This document shows, piece by piece, positions 17,862-26,647 of a DNA stretch of 64,000 bases. A program made the translations under genes and the position numbers. The notes under the pieces were generated by a model. It did no database searches. It saw only the letters and a program-made list of their open reading frames with translations, and was not told where the DNA came from. The first letter of the stretch is position 1; every line of letters begins with the position of its first letter. The DNA comes from Salsipaludibacter sp963735045 (lineage in GTDB: Bacteria; Actinomycetota; Nitriliruptoria; Nitriliruptorales; Nitriliruptoraceae): contig CAVTIZ010000001.1 in the NCBI GenBank assembly GCA_963735045.1, positions 310,001 through 374,000 of the forward strand, in the 5' to 3' direction.

Positions 17862-19334
17862 TCACGACGTCGACCCGTCGAGCACCTGCAGGGTCTTGAG
17901 GTCGGCGTGGAACTCCAGGGCGTAGCGGCCACCCTCGCGCCCGATGCCCGAGATGCCACAGCCCCCGAAGGGCGCGGTGAGGTCGCGGACCAGGAAGGTG
18001 TTGACCCACACGGTGCCGGCCCGGATCGCCTCGCCGACACGCACGGCGCGGTCCCGCGAGGTGGTGTAGACGATGGCCGACAACCCGTAGTCGGTCGAGT
18101 TGGCCAGCGCGACGGCCTCGTCCTCGCCGGCGAAGGTCTGCAGCGTCAGCACCGGGCCGAACACCTCACGCTGGACCACCTCCGACTGGTTGTCGCGGGG
18201 CCGGACCAGCGTCGGTTCCACCCACAGGTCCCCGACGTCGGCCCGGCGACCACCCCGAAGGATCTCGTCGCCGTTGGCCCGCGCCCGTTCGACGAAGCCC
18301 AGCACGTCCTCGACGTGGTCGGGGTGGACCATCGGGGCGATGTCGGTGGCCGGGTCGGTGGAGGGGCCCAGCACCAACTGGTCGACGTGGTCGTGGAAGC
18401 GGGTGAGGAAGTCCTCGACGACGGACTCCTCGACCAGCAGTCGGGTCCCGGCCAGGCACACCTGTCCGGAGTCGTCGTACTGCCACGCGGCCTTGCTGGC
18501 GGCCGCCTCGAGGTCGGCGTCGGCGAAGACCACCAGCGGGCCCTTGCCACCCAACTCGGCCGTGAACGGCACCAGGTTGGTGGCCGCGGCGCGACCGATG
18601 TGGCGTCCGGCCTCGGGCGACCCGGTGAACGAGATCCGCCGGGCGCGCGGATCGGCGACCAGCGCCGCGCCCACCTCCTCGCCGATCCCCTGGACGACGT
18701 TGAGCACCCCGGGGGGCACGCCGGCCTCGTGGGCCAGGTCCCCGAGCAACGAGGCCGACAGCGGCGACCACTCGGCCGGCTTGAGCACGACCGGGTTGCC
18801 GGCAGCCAGTGCCGGCGCCACCTTCCACGTCGACAGCATCCACGGGGCGTTCCACGGCGTGATCACCACGGCCGGGCCGGCCGGCATGCGGATGATCCGG
18901 TTGTGGGTGCCCTTGGAGTCCCACTCGCGCTCGACGTGGTCCACGGCGAGGTCGGCGTAGTTGCGGAAGTTCTCGGCCCCGCGGTGGGCCAGGCGCGCCC
19001 GCATGGACGCGAGGTTGAAGGCCATGTCGTGGGCCTCGACCAGCGAGATCTCCTCGACGTGGTCATCGATCACGTCGGCCAGTCGGTGCAGCACCTCGGC
19101 CCGACCGGCTGGTCCGCGCGCCGCCCAGTCGTCGAAGGCCGCCGTGGCAGCCGCCATCGCCAGGCCGGCGACCTCGTCGTCGCCCCGGGCGACCTCGCCC
19201 AGGACCACGTCCCAGTCGTTGGGCGAACGCGTCTCGAAGGTGCTCGGGGAGTCCACCCGTTGCCCGTCGACGTAGTGGCACATCGACACGTCGACCCCGG
19301 CCACCTCGACCCGTCGGTCCCCGCTGCGGTCCAT
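17862..19334 (-). CDS. Aldehyde dehydrogenase, HpaE-like
   Basis: A 490-residue ALDH. Motifs are VITPWNAPWMLSTWK, VLKPAEWSP, the base Glu in AELGGKGPLV, the nucleophile in DSGQVCLAGTRLLV, FGPVLTLQTFAG and the C-terminal GGCGISGIGREGG. The last motif and the overall look resemble 5-carboxymethyl-2-hydroxymuconate semialdehyde dehydrogenases, which would suit the HpaD-like dioxygenase in the same regulon. ALDH substrate calls from sequence alone are weak, so this rests mainly on context. It lies 72 bp after the P450 and 49 bp before the LLM gene, all in one orientation. Confidence 0.85.
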   Translation of the reverse strand: MDRSGDRRVEVAGVDVSMCHYVDGQRVDSPSTFETRSPNDWDVVLGEVARGDDEVAGLAMAAATAAFDDWAARGPAGRAEVLHRLADVIDDHVEEISLVEAHDMAFNLASMRARLAHRGAENFRNYADLAVDHVEREWDSKGTHNRIIRMPAGPAVVITPWNAPWMLSTWKVAPALAAGNPVVLKPAEWSPLSASLLGDLAHEAGVPPGVLNVVQGIGEEVGAALVADPRARRISFTGSPEAGRHIGRAAATNLVPFTAELGGKGPLVVFADADLEAAASKAAWQYDDSGQVCLAGTRLLVEESVVEDFLTRFHDHVDQLVLGPSTDPATDIAPMVHPDHVEDVLGFVERARANGDEILRGGRRADVGDLWVEPTLVRPRDNQSEVVQREVFGPVLTLQTFAGEDEAVALANSTDYGLSAIVYTTSRDRAVRVGEAIRAGTVWVNTFLVRDLTAPFGGCGISGIGREGGRYALEFHADLKTLQVLDGSTS

Positions 19335-19406
19335 TCCCTGCTCCTGGCTGTCGGCCGTGCCACCCGTCGCCGTGGGCCCGATCCCCGGTGCGCCGGGGTG
19401 TCGGGC

Positions 19407-20672
19407 TCACTCGATGGTGACCGGCAGGTGCTTGATCCCCGAGATGAAGTTGGACCGCAACCGTTGCACCGGGCCGTCGATGCGCATCCGGTCCAGGACC
19501 GGCAGCAGTTCTTCGAAGGTCACCTTCAGTTCGGAGCGGGCCAGCCACTCCCCCAGGCACCGGTGCGGTCCCCCACGGCCGAAGGCGAGGTGGGCGTGGT
19601 CGTCCCGGGTGATGTCGAAGGTGTGGGGGTCCGGGAAGCGACGCTCGTCGAAGTCGCCGGAGATCCACCACAGCACGACCTTGTCGCCGGCGTGGATCGT
19701 CCGGCCGTGCCGTTCCACGTCCTGCAGCGCGGTCCGGCGGAAGTGCATCGTCACCGACGACATCCGCAGGATCTCCTCGACCGCCGAGTCGAGGAGTTCG
19801 TCGGGGCGTTCCTGCAGCAACGCGAGCTGGTCGGGGTGGTCCAGCAGCAACTGCAGCCCGGCGGCCATCGTGTACCGGGTGGTGTCGTTGCCGGCGGCCA
19901 CCAGCAGCGTGAAGAAGTTCTTGAACTCGAGGTCCGACAGTGGCTCGCCGTCCATCGTGGGGGCCAGCAGCGTCGTGATGACGTCGTCGCGGGGGTTGGC
20001 GCGGCGCTCGGCCGCGATCTCGGCGGCGTAGTCGAACAGCTCCATCCCGGCGGGCGACCGGAAGGGCATCAGCCGGTGCTGGTCGTGGTCGATGCGGTCC
20101 ACGACGTGGTCGGTGAACTCGGGATCGGTGTTGCCGATCATCGCGTCGCCCCGGTCGACCAGGAACTGCTGGTCGGACTCGGGGGCCCCCAGCAGCCGGG
20201 CCAGCATCCTCATCGGCAGTTGGCGGGCGACCGCGGTCACGAAGTCGAAGGACCCGGTCGCGATCGCCTCGTCCAGCACCGAGCGGGCCAGCAGCCGGAT
20301 GGCCTGTTCGTAGGACTGCACGGTCCGGCGTGTGAAGCCACCCATGACCAGGCGCCGAAGGCGGGTGTGCTCGGGCGGGTCGAGTTCCATCATGGTGCGG
20401 CGCGCCCGCGTCTCCTCGGCGTCCATCTCCTCCAGCCGGATGCCGTGCGCCGACGACATCGTGCGGAAGTCCTTGTTCAACCCGATCACGTCGTCGTAGC
20501 GGGTGATCGACCAGAACCCGCTGCCGTCGACCTCGGGAGTCCAGGCCACGGGCTCCTCGTCGCGCAGGCGCTGGAAGGTCGCATGCGGAACGCCGGCGCG
20601 ATGGACGTCCGGGTCGGTCAGGTCGAGGTGGCGGTCCCCGACGACGATCGGCGGACGGGTCGAGGTGGGCAC
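19407..20672 (-). CDS. Cytochrome P450 (class I bacterial type)
   Basis: A 421-residue soluble haem monooxygenase. The I-helix oxygen motif is AAGNDTTRYT, the K-helix ExxR is EEILR, and the haem loop FGRGGPHRCLG carries the axial Cys. The FTRRTVQSYEQAIRLL segment and the CYP125/CYP142-like arrangement suggest an oxidative role on a hydrophobic or ring substrate. The GTG start has GGAGGG 5 nt upstream. First gene of the P450-ALDH-LLM-SDR operon, with regulon site C just ahead. No dedicated ferredoxin or reductase lies beside it, so electrons must come from elsewhere. Confidence 0.93.
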   Translation of the reverse strand: MPTSTRPPIVVGDRHLDLTDPDVHRAGVPHATFQRLRDEEPVAWTPEVDGSGFWSITRYDDVIGLNKDFRTMSSAHGIRLEEMDAEETRARRTMMELDPPEHTRLRRLVMGGFTRRTVQSYEQAIRLLARSVLDEAIATGSFDFVTAVARQLPMRMLARLLGAPESDQQFLVDRGDAMIGNTDPEFTDHVVDRIDHDQHRLMPFRSPAGMELFDYAAEIAAERRANPRDDVITTLLAPTMDGEPLSDLEFKNFFTLLVAAGNDTTRYTMAAGLQLLLDHPDQLALLQERPDELLDSAVEEILRMSSVTMHFRRTALQDVERHGRTIHAGDKVVLWWISGDFDERRFPDPHTFDITRDDHAHLAFGRGGPHRCLGEWLARSELKVTFEELLPVLDRMRIDGPVQRLRSNFISGIKHLPVTIE

Positions 20673-20713
20673 GAGCTCCCTCCGTGGGCGCGGACCACGA
20701 CACCCTAGCAGGG

Positions 20714-20733
20714 ATTGTTCGGCTCCGAACGAC
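20714..20733. promoter_or_regulatory. Regulon palindrome, site C (P450 operon / glutamine amidotransferase)
   Basis: ATTGTTCGGCTCCGAACGAC matches the consensus at 17 of 20 positions; its core GTTCGGCTCCGAAC is itself a perfect palindrome. It lies in the 119-bp divergent gap, 41 bp from the P450 start and 58 bp from the amidotransferase start, so it can serve both genes. Confidence 0.68.
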
Positions 20734-20791
20734 TACCCTCGCGACGGTTCGGGCCCACCGACCCGACGACGACGTCACCGGAGCCACCACC

Positions 20792-21498
20792 ATGCGCGTC
20801 CTGTTCCTGCAGCACGATCCCGGCGCGACACCCGGGTTGCTCGGCGAGGCGCTGCACGCCCGTGGCGCCGAGCTGGTGCTGTTGCCGATGGCGTCCTCGA
20901 TCGGCGACGCCACGTGGTCGGGGGACTTCCCCGCGGTCGACGACCACGACCTGGTCGTGTCACTGGGGGCGATCTGGTCGGTCTACGACCACGACCGCCT
21001 GCACAGCTGGATCGAACGCGAACTGCAGTTCCTGCGTGACCTCGACCGGGCCGGGACCCCGGTGCTGGGGGTGTGCTTCGGCGGCCAGGCACTGGCGGCC
21101 GCGCACGGAGGCACGGTCGAGCCCATGGAGGCGCTGGACATCGGGTGGTCGCCCGTCGAGTCGTTCGCACCCGCCCTGTCGGTCGGCCCGTGGATGCAGT
21201 GGCACGGCGACCGCTTCACCCCACCGCCCGACGCCACCGTGCTGGCCACGGCACGCCGGTCGGCACCCAGGCCTTCACGCTGCGCGCCAACCTCGCCACG
21301 CAGTTCCATCCCGAGGTCACCCCCGACATCCTCGCGACCTGGCTGGCCCTGGGGGGCCAGGACGCCGTCGACGACGCGGCGTCGGTCGGGACCAGCACGC
21401 AGGAGTTGCTGGCCACCGCCCACGACCAGCGCGACCGCGCCCGTCGCGACGTCGATGCCCTGCTGGAGTGGTGGCTGCCCACGGTCGGGCTGGGCTGA
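20792..21498 (+). CDS. Class I glutamine amidotransferase (GMP-synthase-like), apparent frameshift
   Basis: A protein of about 235 residues with a class I GATase fold. The nucleophile elbow GVCFGGQALAAAHGG holds the catalytic Cys, and FHPEVTPD supplies the His-Glu pair. The two motifs lie in different frames: the first frame runs to about 21255 and the second continues from there to the stop at 21498. Total length (707 nt) fits one missing base. The start has GGAG 8 nt upstream. It is divergent from the P450 at site C, hence part of the regulon. Likely role: hydrolysis of a gamma-glutamyl amide or amidotransfer (inference). Confidence 0.75.
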
Positions 21499-21530
21499 GT
21501 CGGGCCGCGCCGGGGCCGGGAGCGCCCCGA

Positions 21531-22061
21531 TCAGCTCGGCGCGGGCGCCCAGGCACGCTCCAGCGCGGCCATCGTCGCCAGGAGGGCCTCCCGCTGGTCG
21601 TCGTGGAGCCGGATCCACGACGTGTTCGGCGGGACCCGCATGCGCGTCATCGACGCCCCCATCAGGGTGATGGACGACACCAGGTGGCCGTCGTCGGCCG
21701 TGATCCGGAAGTCGGTGAAGTCCAGGGGCAGGGCCGCCGCGGCCAGGTCGGCGTCTGCCTCCAGTCGGTCGGCCAGCACCTGCGCCTCGGGTCCGCCGGT
21801 CAGGACCCGCACGGCCGTGCCCGTCCGACGGACCCGGCCCGCGTGCGTCACCTCCAGGCGCAGCGGCGCGTCCCAGGTCGGTCCGGTGACCACGAAGGTC
21901 GAGTCGGTGATGCGCAGCAGCATGCGGCCATGGGTGACCGCGCGGACCACGAACGACCGGCCGCCGACGTCGACCGCGACCCGGTCACCGGCGATCCGCT
22001 CGTGCCGGTCGGGAGCCAGCTCGGCCAGGACGCGCCCCAGCACCGCGTCGACGTCGCTCAC
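21531..22061 (-). CDS. Hypothetical protein coupled to the APC permease
   Basis: A 176-residue protein I cannot assign to a family. It looks soluble and beta-rich: VAVDVGGRSFVVRAVTHGRMLLRITDSTF, then RRTGTAVRVLTGGPEAQVLADRL, and a C-terminal helical end. No metal or nucleotide motif is evident. It starts at a GTG overlapping the permease stop by 4 bp, so it is made from the same transcript, which suggests a job tied to the transported substrate. Confidence 0.7.
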   Translation of the reverse strand: MSDVDAVLGRVLAELAPDRHERIAGDRVAVDVGGRSFVVRAVTHGRMLLRITDSTFVVTGPTWDAPLRLEVTHAGRVRRTGTAVRVLTGGPEAQVLADRLEADADLAAAALPLDFTDFRITADDGHLVSSITLMGASMTRMRVPPNTSWIRLHDDQREALLATMAALERAWAPAPS

Positions 22062-23491
22062 GTGGCGCCGACCTCCTCGGCGGCCAGTTCCTCGGGGCTG
22101 GGCCGCTCGAACATCGGGAGCTTCGACACCAGCTTGACCTGGACGAAGGCGATGGCCGCCGACACGGCCAGCATCACGAAGAAGCGGCTGTAGATGGCTC
22201 CTCGGGTCAGGCCCGGCGGGGCGATGAACCACAACGTCACCAGCATGCCGACGGTCGCCAGGATCGGGGGCAGCGGGTACAGCGGCATGCGGTAGGGCCG
22301 GTGCAGGTCCGGACGGGTCGAGCGCAGGACCATGACGGAGATGTTGACCAGGACGTAGGCGACCAGCCACGCGCACACGCCGGCCAGGATCAGCACGAAG
22401 ATCGAGTCGATGTCGCCCTGGATCACGATCGTGTAGATGCCCGGCAACAGGATCGCGAGGCCGATCCCGACCACCGGCGTGCGGTAGCGGGGGTGGAGGT
22501 AGGCGAACACCTTCGGGAACGTGCCGTCCTTGGCCATGCCGTAGAGGATGCGCGGGATCCCGGCCAGCAGGGTGTTGAGCGTGGCGGCCCCGGCGAACAG
22601 CACGGCGATGGCCAGCCACCAGCGCCCGAAGCTGCCCAGGATCGCCTCACCGAAGGCGGGGATCGGCAGCGGCGTGTCGAACAGCGTCAGCCCGCTGTCG
22701 GGGTCCAGCACCTCGTTGGGGACCTGGCGGGTGATGCCGGCGCCGTAGACGAACATCGCGAAGGCGACGGCCACCAACCCGATGAACATCGCCCGCGGCA
22801 GGTTGCGGTCGGCGTCACGCAGCTCGGCGGCCAGTGGGGTGACGTACTCCACCCCGACGAACAGGAACATGGCCAGCCCCACCATCGACAGCACCGCGCT
22901 GAGGTCGGTGCCGATCAGCGAGGTGCCGAAGAACCCGTCCAGGTCCAGCGTCGAGGCCTTGAGGATCCCCAGCAGCCCGAACAGGGTGATGGTGGTCCAC
23001 ATGACGGCGGTCAGCACGACCTCGAAGGCACCGTAGACCTCGATGCCCAGCAGGTTGACCACGCCGAACACCAGCAGCAGGGCCACGCCGATCATCCAGG
23101 TCCGCTCGGCGGGCATCGACTCGAGGAACGGGAAGTTGACCTGTGCGAACAGCCCGATCGAGGCGGTCTCGGCCGTCCCCGCGAACAGGTGCACCAGCAG
23201 GTAGGCCACGATCGTGCCGGTCGCGGCGACGAACCGCCCCATGCCGGCGTTGATGTAGTCGTACACCGAGCCGGCCAGGGGCATGGCCGTGCCGGCCTCG
23301 GAGAAGACCATCACCTGGAACAGCATCAGCACGAACGAGATCCCGATGGCCATCGCGAACACGCCGCCGCCGACGCCGAAGCCCTGGGTCGCCGTCAGCA
23401 GCACCGACGAGGCGATGATCAGCCCCACCGCCGTGGCCAGCGCGGTCGGGAACCCGACCACGCCCTTCTCCAGGATGGTCTGCTCGCTCAC
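22058..23491 (-). CDS. APC-family amino acid/polyamine permease
   Basis: A 477-residue inner-membrane transporter with about 12 hydrophobic segments. The first helix region (VGFPTALATAVGLIIASSVL) and second (FSEAGTAMPLAGSVYDYINAG) carry APC-superfamily signatures, and ILYGMAKDGTFPKVFAYLHPRYRTP is the conserved loop before the last helices. Polyamine and amino acid importers such as PuuP belong here. It has its own promoter with two degenerate regulon sites and is the probable uptake system for the amine or amino acid the cluster degrades. Confidence 0.9.
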   Translation of the reverse strand: MSEQTILEKGVVGFPTALATAVGLIIASSVLLTATQGFGVGGGVFAMAIGISFVLMLFQVMVFSEAGTAMPLAGSVYDYINAGMGRFVAATGTIVAYLLVHLFAGTAETASIGLFAQVNFPFLESMPAERTWMIGVALLLVFGVVNLLGIEVYGAFEVVLTAVMWTTITLFGLLGILKASTLDLDGFFGTSLIGTDLSAVLSMVGLAMFLFVGVEYVTPLAAELRDADRNLPRAMFIGLVAVAFAMFVYGAGITRQVPNEVLDPDSGLTLFDTPLPIPAFGEAILGSFGRWWLAIAVLFAGAATLNTLLAGIPRILYGMAKDGTFPKVFAYLHPRYRTPVVGIGLAILLPGIYTIVIQGDIDSIFVLILAGVCAWLVAYVLVNISVMVLRSTRPDLHRPYRMPLYPLPPILATVGMLVTLWFIAPPGLTRGAIYSRFFVMLAVSAAIAFVQVKLVSKLPMFERPSPEELAAEEVGAT

Positions 23492-23539
23492 GGTCGTCCC
23501 CCGACGTCGGTCGGCCCCGGCCGGGACCGCTCGTCCGCG

Positions 23540-23574
23540 AACATTAGGACCCCAACTGTTCGGATGTCAACGAG
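23540..23574 (-). promoter_or_regulatory. Permease promoter with two overlapping degenerate regulon palindromes (sites E1, E2)
   Basis: On the minus strand TTGACA (23565-23570) and TAATGT (23541-23546) are 18 bp apart, a near-consensus promoter about 50 bp before the permease ATG. Two overlapping operator-like sequences, 23540-23559 and 23555-23574, each match the cluster consensus at 14 of 20 positions and cover both promoter boxes. Confidence 0.6.
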
Positions 23575-23607
23575 TTGCCGACATCCCGACGTTCGGGCGC
23601 CCTCGCC

Positions 23608-24339
23608 TCAGTCGCCCCGCCCCGTCGCGGTGGCGACCAGCCAGTCGAACAACCCGCGGTCGGCCGCGTAGATCTTCTCGGGATGCCACTGCACGCCGAT
23701 GCACGTCGACCAGTCGACCGGTTCGATCGCCTCGACCAGCCCGTCGTCGGCACGGGCGGTCACGGCCAGGCCCCCACCAACGCGCCCGACGCCCTGGTGG
23801 TGGATGGCGTTGACCTCGCGTCGGCCGGCACCCAGGACGTCGGCCAGCCGCGAGCCCGCGTCGATCGCGACGTCGTGGCGCAGGGTCAGGACCTCGTCGG
23901 GATCGTCGGAGAGCGGGGGGTGGGGGGTCCCGACCGCGGTCACGTCCTGGGCGAGGTCCCCGCCGTAGGCGACGTTGAGCAACTGCATCCCCCGGCAGAT
24001 CGCCAGCGTGGGCATGCCCCGCCGTCGCGCCGCTTGGAGCACCGCCAACTCGAGCTCGTCGGCACGCACGTCCACGTCCTTGACCGACTCGGGCTCGGCA
24101 CCGTAGGACGACGGGTCGACGTCACCGCCCCCGCACACCACGACCGCGTCGACGGCGTCCAGCACCGCGTCGACGTCGGACGGGTCGACGTGTGGCAACA
24201 GCAACGGCACCCCGCCCGACGAGCGCACCGACTCGACGTACTCCGACGCCAGGGTGTACAGGTCGGTGTTGCTGGCCACGAAGGTCGGCAGCGGTCGTCG
24301 CCACGTCGTCAGCAGCACCACCGGTCGGGCCCCGGTCAC
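23608..24339 (-). CDS. Gamma-glutamyl-gamma-aminobutyrate hydrolase family (PuuD-like)
   Basis: A 243-residue class I glutamine-amidotransferase-like hydrolase. The catalytic Cys is in LAICRGMQLLNVAYGG, followed by HHQGV and the His/Glu of GVQWHPEKI. CGGGDVDPSSYG near residue 70 is characteristic of the PuuD group. PuuD splits gamma-glutamyl-GABA to glutamate and GABA; with a GS-like ligase and PuuC-like ALDH next door, removal of a gamma-glutamyl tag is the likely role. GTG start, no strong ribosome site. Confidence 0.88.
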   Translation of the reverse strand: MTGARPVVLLTTWRRPLPTFVASNTDLYTLASEYVESVRSSGGVPLLLPHVDPSDVDAVLDAVDAVVVCGGGDVDPSSYGAEPESVKDVDVRADELELAVLQAARRRGMPTLAICRGMQLLNVAYGGDLAQDVTAVGTPHPPLSDDPDEVLTLRHDVAIDAGSRLADVLGAGRREVNAIHHQGVGRVGGGLAVTARADDGLVEAIEPVDWSTCIGVQWHPEKIYAADRGLFDWLVATATGRGD

Positions 24340-24366
24340 CGGGCCATCCGCTGCCGGGCGTCGTGC

Positions 24367-24524
24367 GTCGTCGGCGTCACAGGGAGATCCACGTCGTCTT
24401 CAGCTCCGTGAACGCCCACCCTCGTCCCTCGGGCGGGTTGCAGAACTCGCTGCGCTCGTTCTGCGGACCTCCCACAAGTCGTCGGCGTCACAGGGAGATC
24501 CACGTCGTCTTCAGCTCCGTGAAC
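24367..24524. repeat. 47-bp direct repeat duplicating the 3' end of the PuuC-like gene
   Basis: Identical 47-bp sequences at 24367-24413 and 24478-24524 are 111 bp apart. The second spans the last residues and stop of the ALDH gene. The first lies in the gap before the PuuD-like gene; on the minus strand it can still be read as GWAFTELKTTWISL plus stop. Between them is a near-palindrome with arms GCAGAAC (24440-24446) and GTTCTGC (24458-24464). Confidence 0.9.
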
Positions 24525-25963
24525 TTGTGGAGGGCGTGGGGGGACTTGTCGCGGCCGTTGCCGGACTGCTTGCGGCCGCCGAAGGGCACGCTGAGGCCGC
24601 CCTCCTCGTAGCAGTTGACCCACACCGTCCCCGCCTCCAGCGCCCGCGAGACACGATGAGCGCGTGACAGGTCCGACGTCCACAGGCCCGCGGCCAGGCC
24701 GTAGGGCGTGTCGTTGGCGATGCGGACCGCCTCGTCCTCGTCGTCGAAGGCGATGATCGACAGCACCGGGCCGAAGATCTCCTCACGCGCGATCCGGGCG
24801 TCGTTGTCGACGCCACCGAACACGGTCGGTTCGAGGAAGAAGCCGTCGCCGTGACCGGGTCCGTCCAAACGCGCGCCACCGGCCAGCAACTCGGCCTCGC
24901 TGCGGCCGACGTCCACGTAGTCCAGCACCGTGCGCAGCTGGCGATCGGACACGATCGGTCCGGTCTCGGTGGCCTCGTCCATGGGGTCGCCCACGACCCG
25001 GGTGCGGGCCCGCTCCACGACCGCGGCCGTGAGGTCGTCGAGGATGTCACGCTGCACCAGCAACCTCGACGGCGCGGTGCACATCTCGCCGGCGTTGAAG
25101 AAGATCCCCCATGCCGCCATGTCGGCGGCGACCTCCAGGTCCGGGGCGTCGGCGAACACCACGTTGGGTGACTTGCCCCCCAGTTCGAGCCACACCGGCT
25201 TGGCGTTGGAGTCGGCCGCGGCGTGCAGCAGCGACCGTCCCGTCGGACCCGACCCGGTGAAGGTCAGCACGTCGACGTCGTCGTGGCGTGCCAGGGCGTC
25301 ACCCGCCACCGGGCCGCGGCCCGGCACGACGTTCAACACGCCGTCGGGCAGTCCCGCCTCCGAGGCCAGTTCGGCCAGGCGCAGGGCCGACGTCGAGGTG
25401 TACTCGGCGGGCTTGAGCACGACCGAGTTCCCGGTGGCGAGGGCCGGACCCAGCTTCCAGCCGGCCATGGTCAGCGGGAAGTTCCAGGGCACGATCGCGC
25501 CGACCACGCCCACCGGTTCCCGGGTCACCAGCGCCAGCTCGTCGGGCCCGGTGACCGGCAGTTCGTCGACCAGCTTGTCGGCCAGCTCGGCGTAGTAGCG
25601 CAGGGTCGCGCACACGGCCGGGATCTCGATGCCCCGCGAGTGGACGATCGGCTTGCCCATCTCGGTGGTGACCAGGCGTGCCAGCTCCTCGGCGTTGGCC
25701 TCGACCAGGTCCGCCCAGGCCAACATGACGGACCGGCGTGTCGCCGGGGCGGTCCGCGACCAGCGTCCCGAGGCGAAGGCCGTGCGGGCGGCCATCACCG
25801 CCCGGTCGACGTCGGCGACCGACGCGGCAGCCACGGTCGCCCACGATCGGCCGGTGGCCGGGTCGACCTGGTCCAGGGGATCCTCGGCACCGTCGGCGTC
25901 GACCCACTCGCCGTCGACGAACAGGCGGGTCCGGGGGTCGAGCTCGCGGTGGGCGGTGGTCAT
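24488..25963 (-). CDS. Aldehyde dehydrogenase, PuuC-like (gamma-glutamyl-aminoaldehyde dehydrogenase)
   Basis: A 491-residue ALDH. The nucleotide fold shows IVPWNFPLTMAGWKLGPAL; the base Glu is in LELGGKSPN; the nucleophile is in NAGEMCTAPSRLLV; and the C-terminus HKFTELKTTWISL closely resembles the end of E. coli PuuC. PuuC oxidises gamma-glutamyl-gamma-aminobutyraldehyde to gamma-glutamyl-GABA. Its ATG overlaps the MarR-family stop by 4 bp, giving a MarR-ALDH-hydrolase transcript. A 47-bp copy of its 3' end lies just downstream. Confidence 0.9.
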   Translation of the reverse strand: MTTAHRELDPRTRLFVDGEWVDADGAEDPLDQVDPATGRSWATVAAASVADVDRAVMAARTAFASGRWSRTAPATRRSVMLAWADLVEANAEELARLVTTEMGKPIVHSRGIEIPAVCATLRYYAELADKLVDELPVTGPDELALVTREPVGVVGAIVPWNFPLTMAGWKLGPALATGNSVVLKPAEYTSTSALRLAELASEAGLPDGVLNVVPGRGPVAGDALARHDDVDVLTFTGSGPTGRSLLHAAADSNAKPVWLELGGKSPNVVFADAPDLEVAADMAAWGIFFNAGEMCTAPSRLLVQRDILDDLTAAVVERARTRVVGDPMDEATETGPIVSDRQLRTVLDYVDVGRSEAELLAGGARLDGPGHGDGFFLEPTVFGGVDNDARIAREEIFGPVLSIIAFDDEDEAVRIANDTPYGLAAGLWTSDLSRAHRVSRALEAGTVWVNCYEEGGLSVPFGGRKQSGNGRDKSPHALHKFTELKTTWISL

Positions 25964-26493
25964 CGGGGTTCCTCGTCCTGCAGGGCGGCCACCAGCCGTC
26001 GCAGGCCCCCCACCAGCGCGTGCTGGTCGGCCGGGTGCAGCAGGTCGGCGATGGCCCGTTCCTCGCCGTTGAAGGTGGGGAAGATCGACTCGATCAGGGT
26101 CGCGCCGGCCTCGGTCAGGGCGATCGAGACCAGCCGACGGTCGTCGGAGTGACGTCGCCGGGTCACCAGCCCGCGTTTCTCCAGGGTGTCCACGACCCCG
26201 GTCAGCGTGCCCTTGGTGACGTCGGCCTCGACCGCCACGAACCGGGTCTCCCGCTCACCCCAGATCCACAGCACCCACAACACCTTGAAGGCGGTCCACG
26301 ACAGGTCGGTGTCGCGCAGCGCGGCCTGTTCCAACCGTCGTCGCATCGCCGTGGCGGCGCGGAAGACGTTGGAGGCCAGTGCCATTGCCGGCAGGTCGAG
26401 CCCGGCATCGGCCAACCGCGCCATCACCGCCTGCTCCTGGACCCCCGGATGGTCCGACTGCACGGCCAGGTCGTCGAACTCGGCCAGGCCCAC
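25960..26493 (-). CDS. MarR-family transcriptional regulator
   Basis: A 177-residue winged-helix regulator. The HTH region reads LSWTAFKVLWVLWIWGERETRFVAVEADVTKGTLTGVVDTLEKRGLV, followed by the wing with RRRHSDDRRLVSIALTEAG, the DxRxxxxxLT signature of MarR proteins. The GTG at 26493 is chosen because AGGAG lies 6 nt upstream; the ORF extends to 26706, but those residues overlap the promoter. Divergent from the GS-like gene with regulon site D between them, so it is the best candidate for the protein that binds the cluster palindrome and controls its own gene; this is inference. Confidence 0.9.
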   Translation of the reverse strand: MGLAEFDDLAVQSDHPGVQEQAVMARLADAGLDLPAMALASNVFRAATAMRRRLEQAALRDTDLSWTAFKVLWVLWIWGERETRFVAVEADVTKGTLTGVVDTLEKRGLVTRRRHSDDRRLVSIALTEAGATLIESIFPTFNGEERAIADLLHPADQHALVGGLRRLVAALQDEEPR

Positions 26494-26589
26494 GCAAGAC
26501 TCCTGTCGGGACGCCGAGGCGCCCGGGGGGTGGATCGTCGGGGGTGCATCGTAGGACCCGGCCACGGCTGGATCCGTCCGAGTCCGCCA

Positions 26590-26610
26590 ATCGATTGGAT
26601 CCGAACGATA
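26590..26610. promoter_or_regulatory. Regulon palindrome, site D (MarR operon / GS-like gene)
   Basis: ATCGATTGGATCCGAACGAT (26590-26609) matches the consensus at 19 of 20 positions. On the minus strand its end forms TATCGT (26605-26610), the same -10 arrangement as sites A and B, with a weak -35 (TGGACG) 17 bp upstream, aimed at the MarR gene. TAGGCT just after it is a possible plus-strand -10 for the GS-like gene. Confidence 0.72.
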
Positions 26611-26647
26611 GGCTCGGCCCGACCTGACGTCCAGCGGGGAGACGACC

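Noticed and set aside
17634..20708. 1024-codon plus-strand ORF
   Set aside because: It is antisense to P450, ALDH and LLM genes; composition is Gly/Arg/Val-rich without family motifs, as expected for GC-rich shadow frames.
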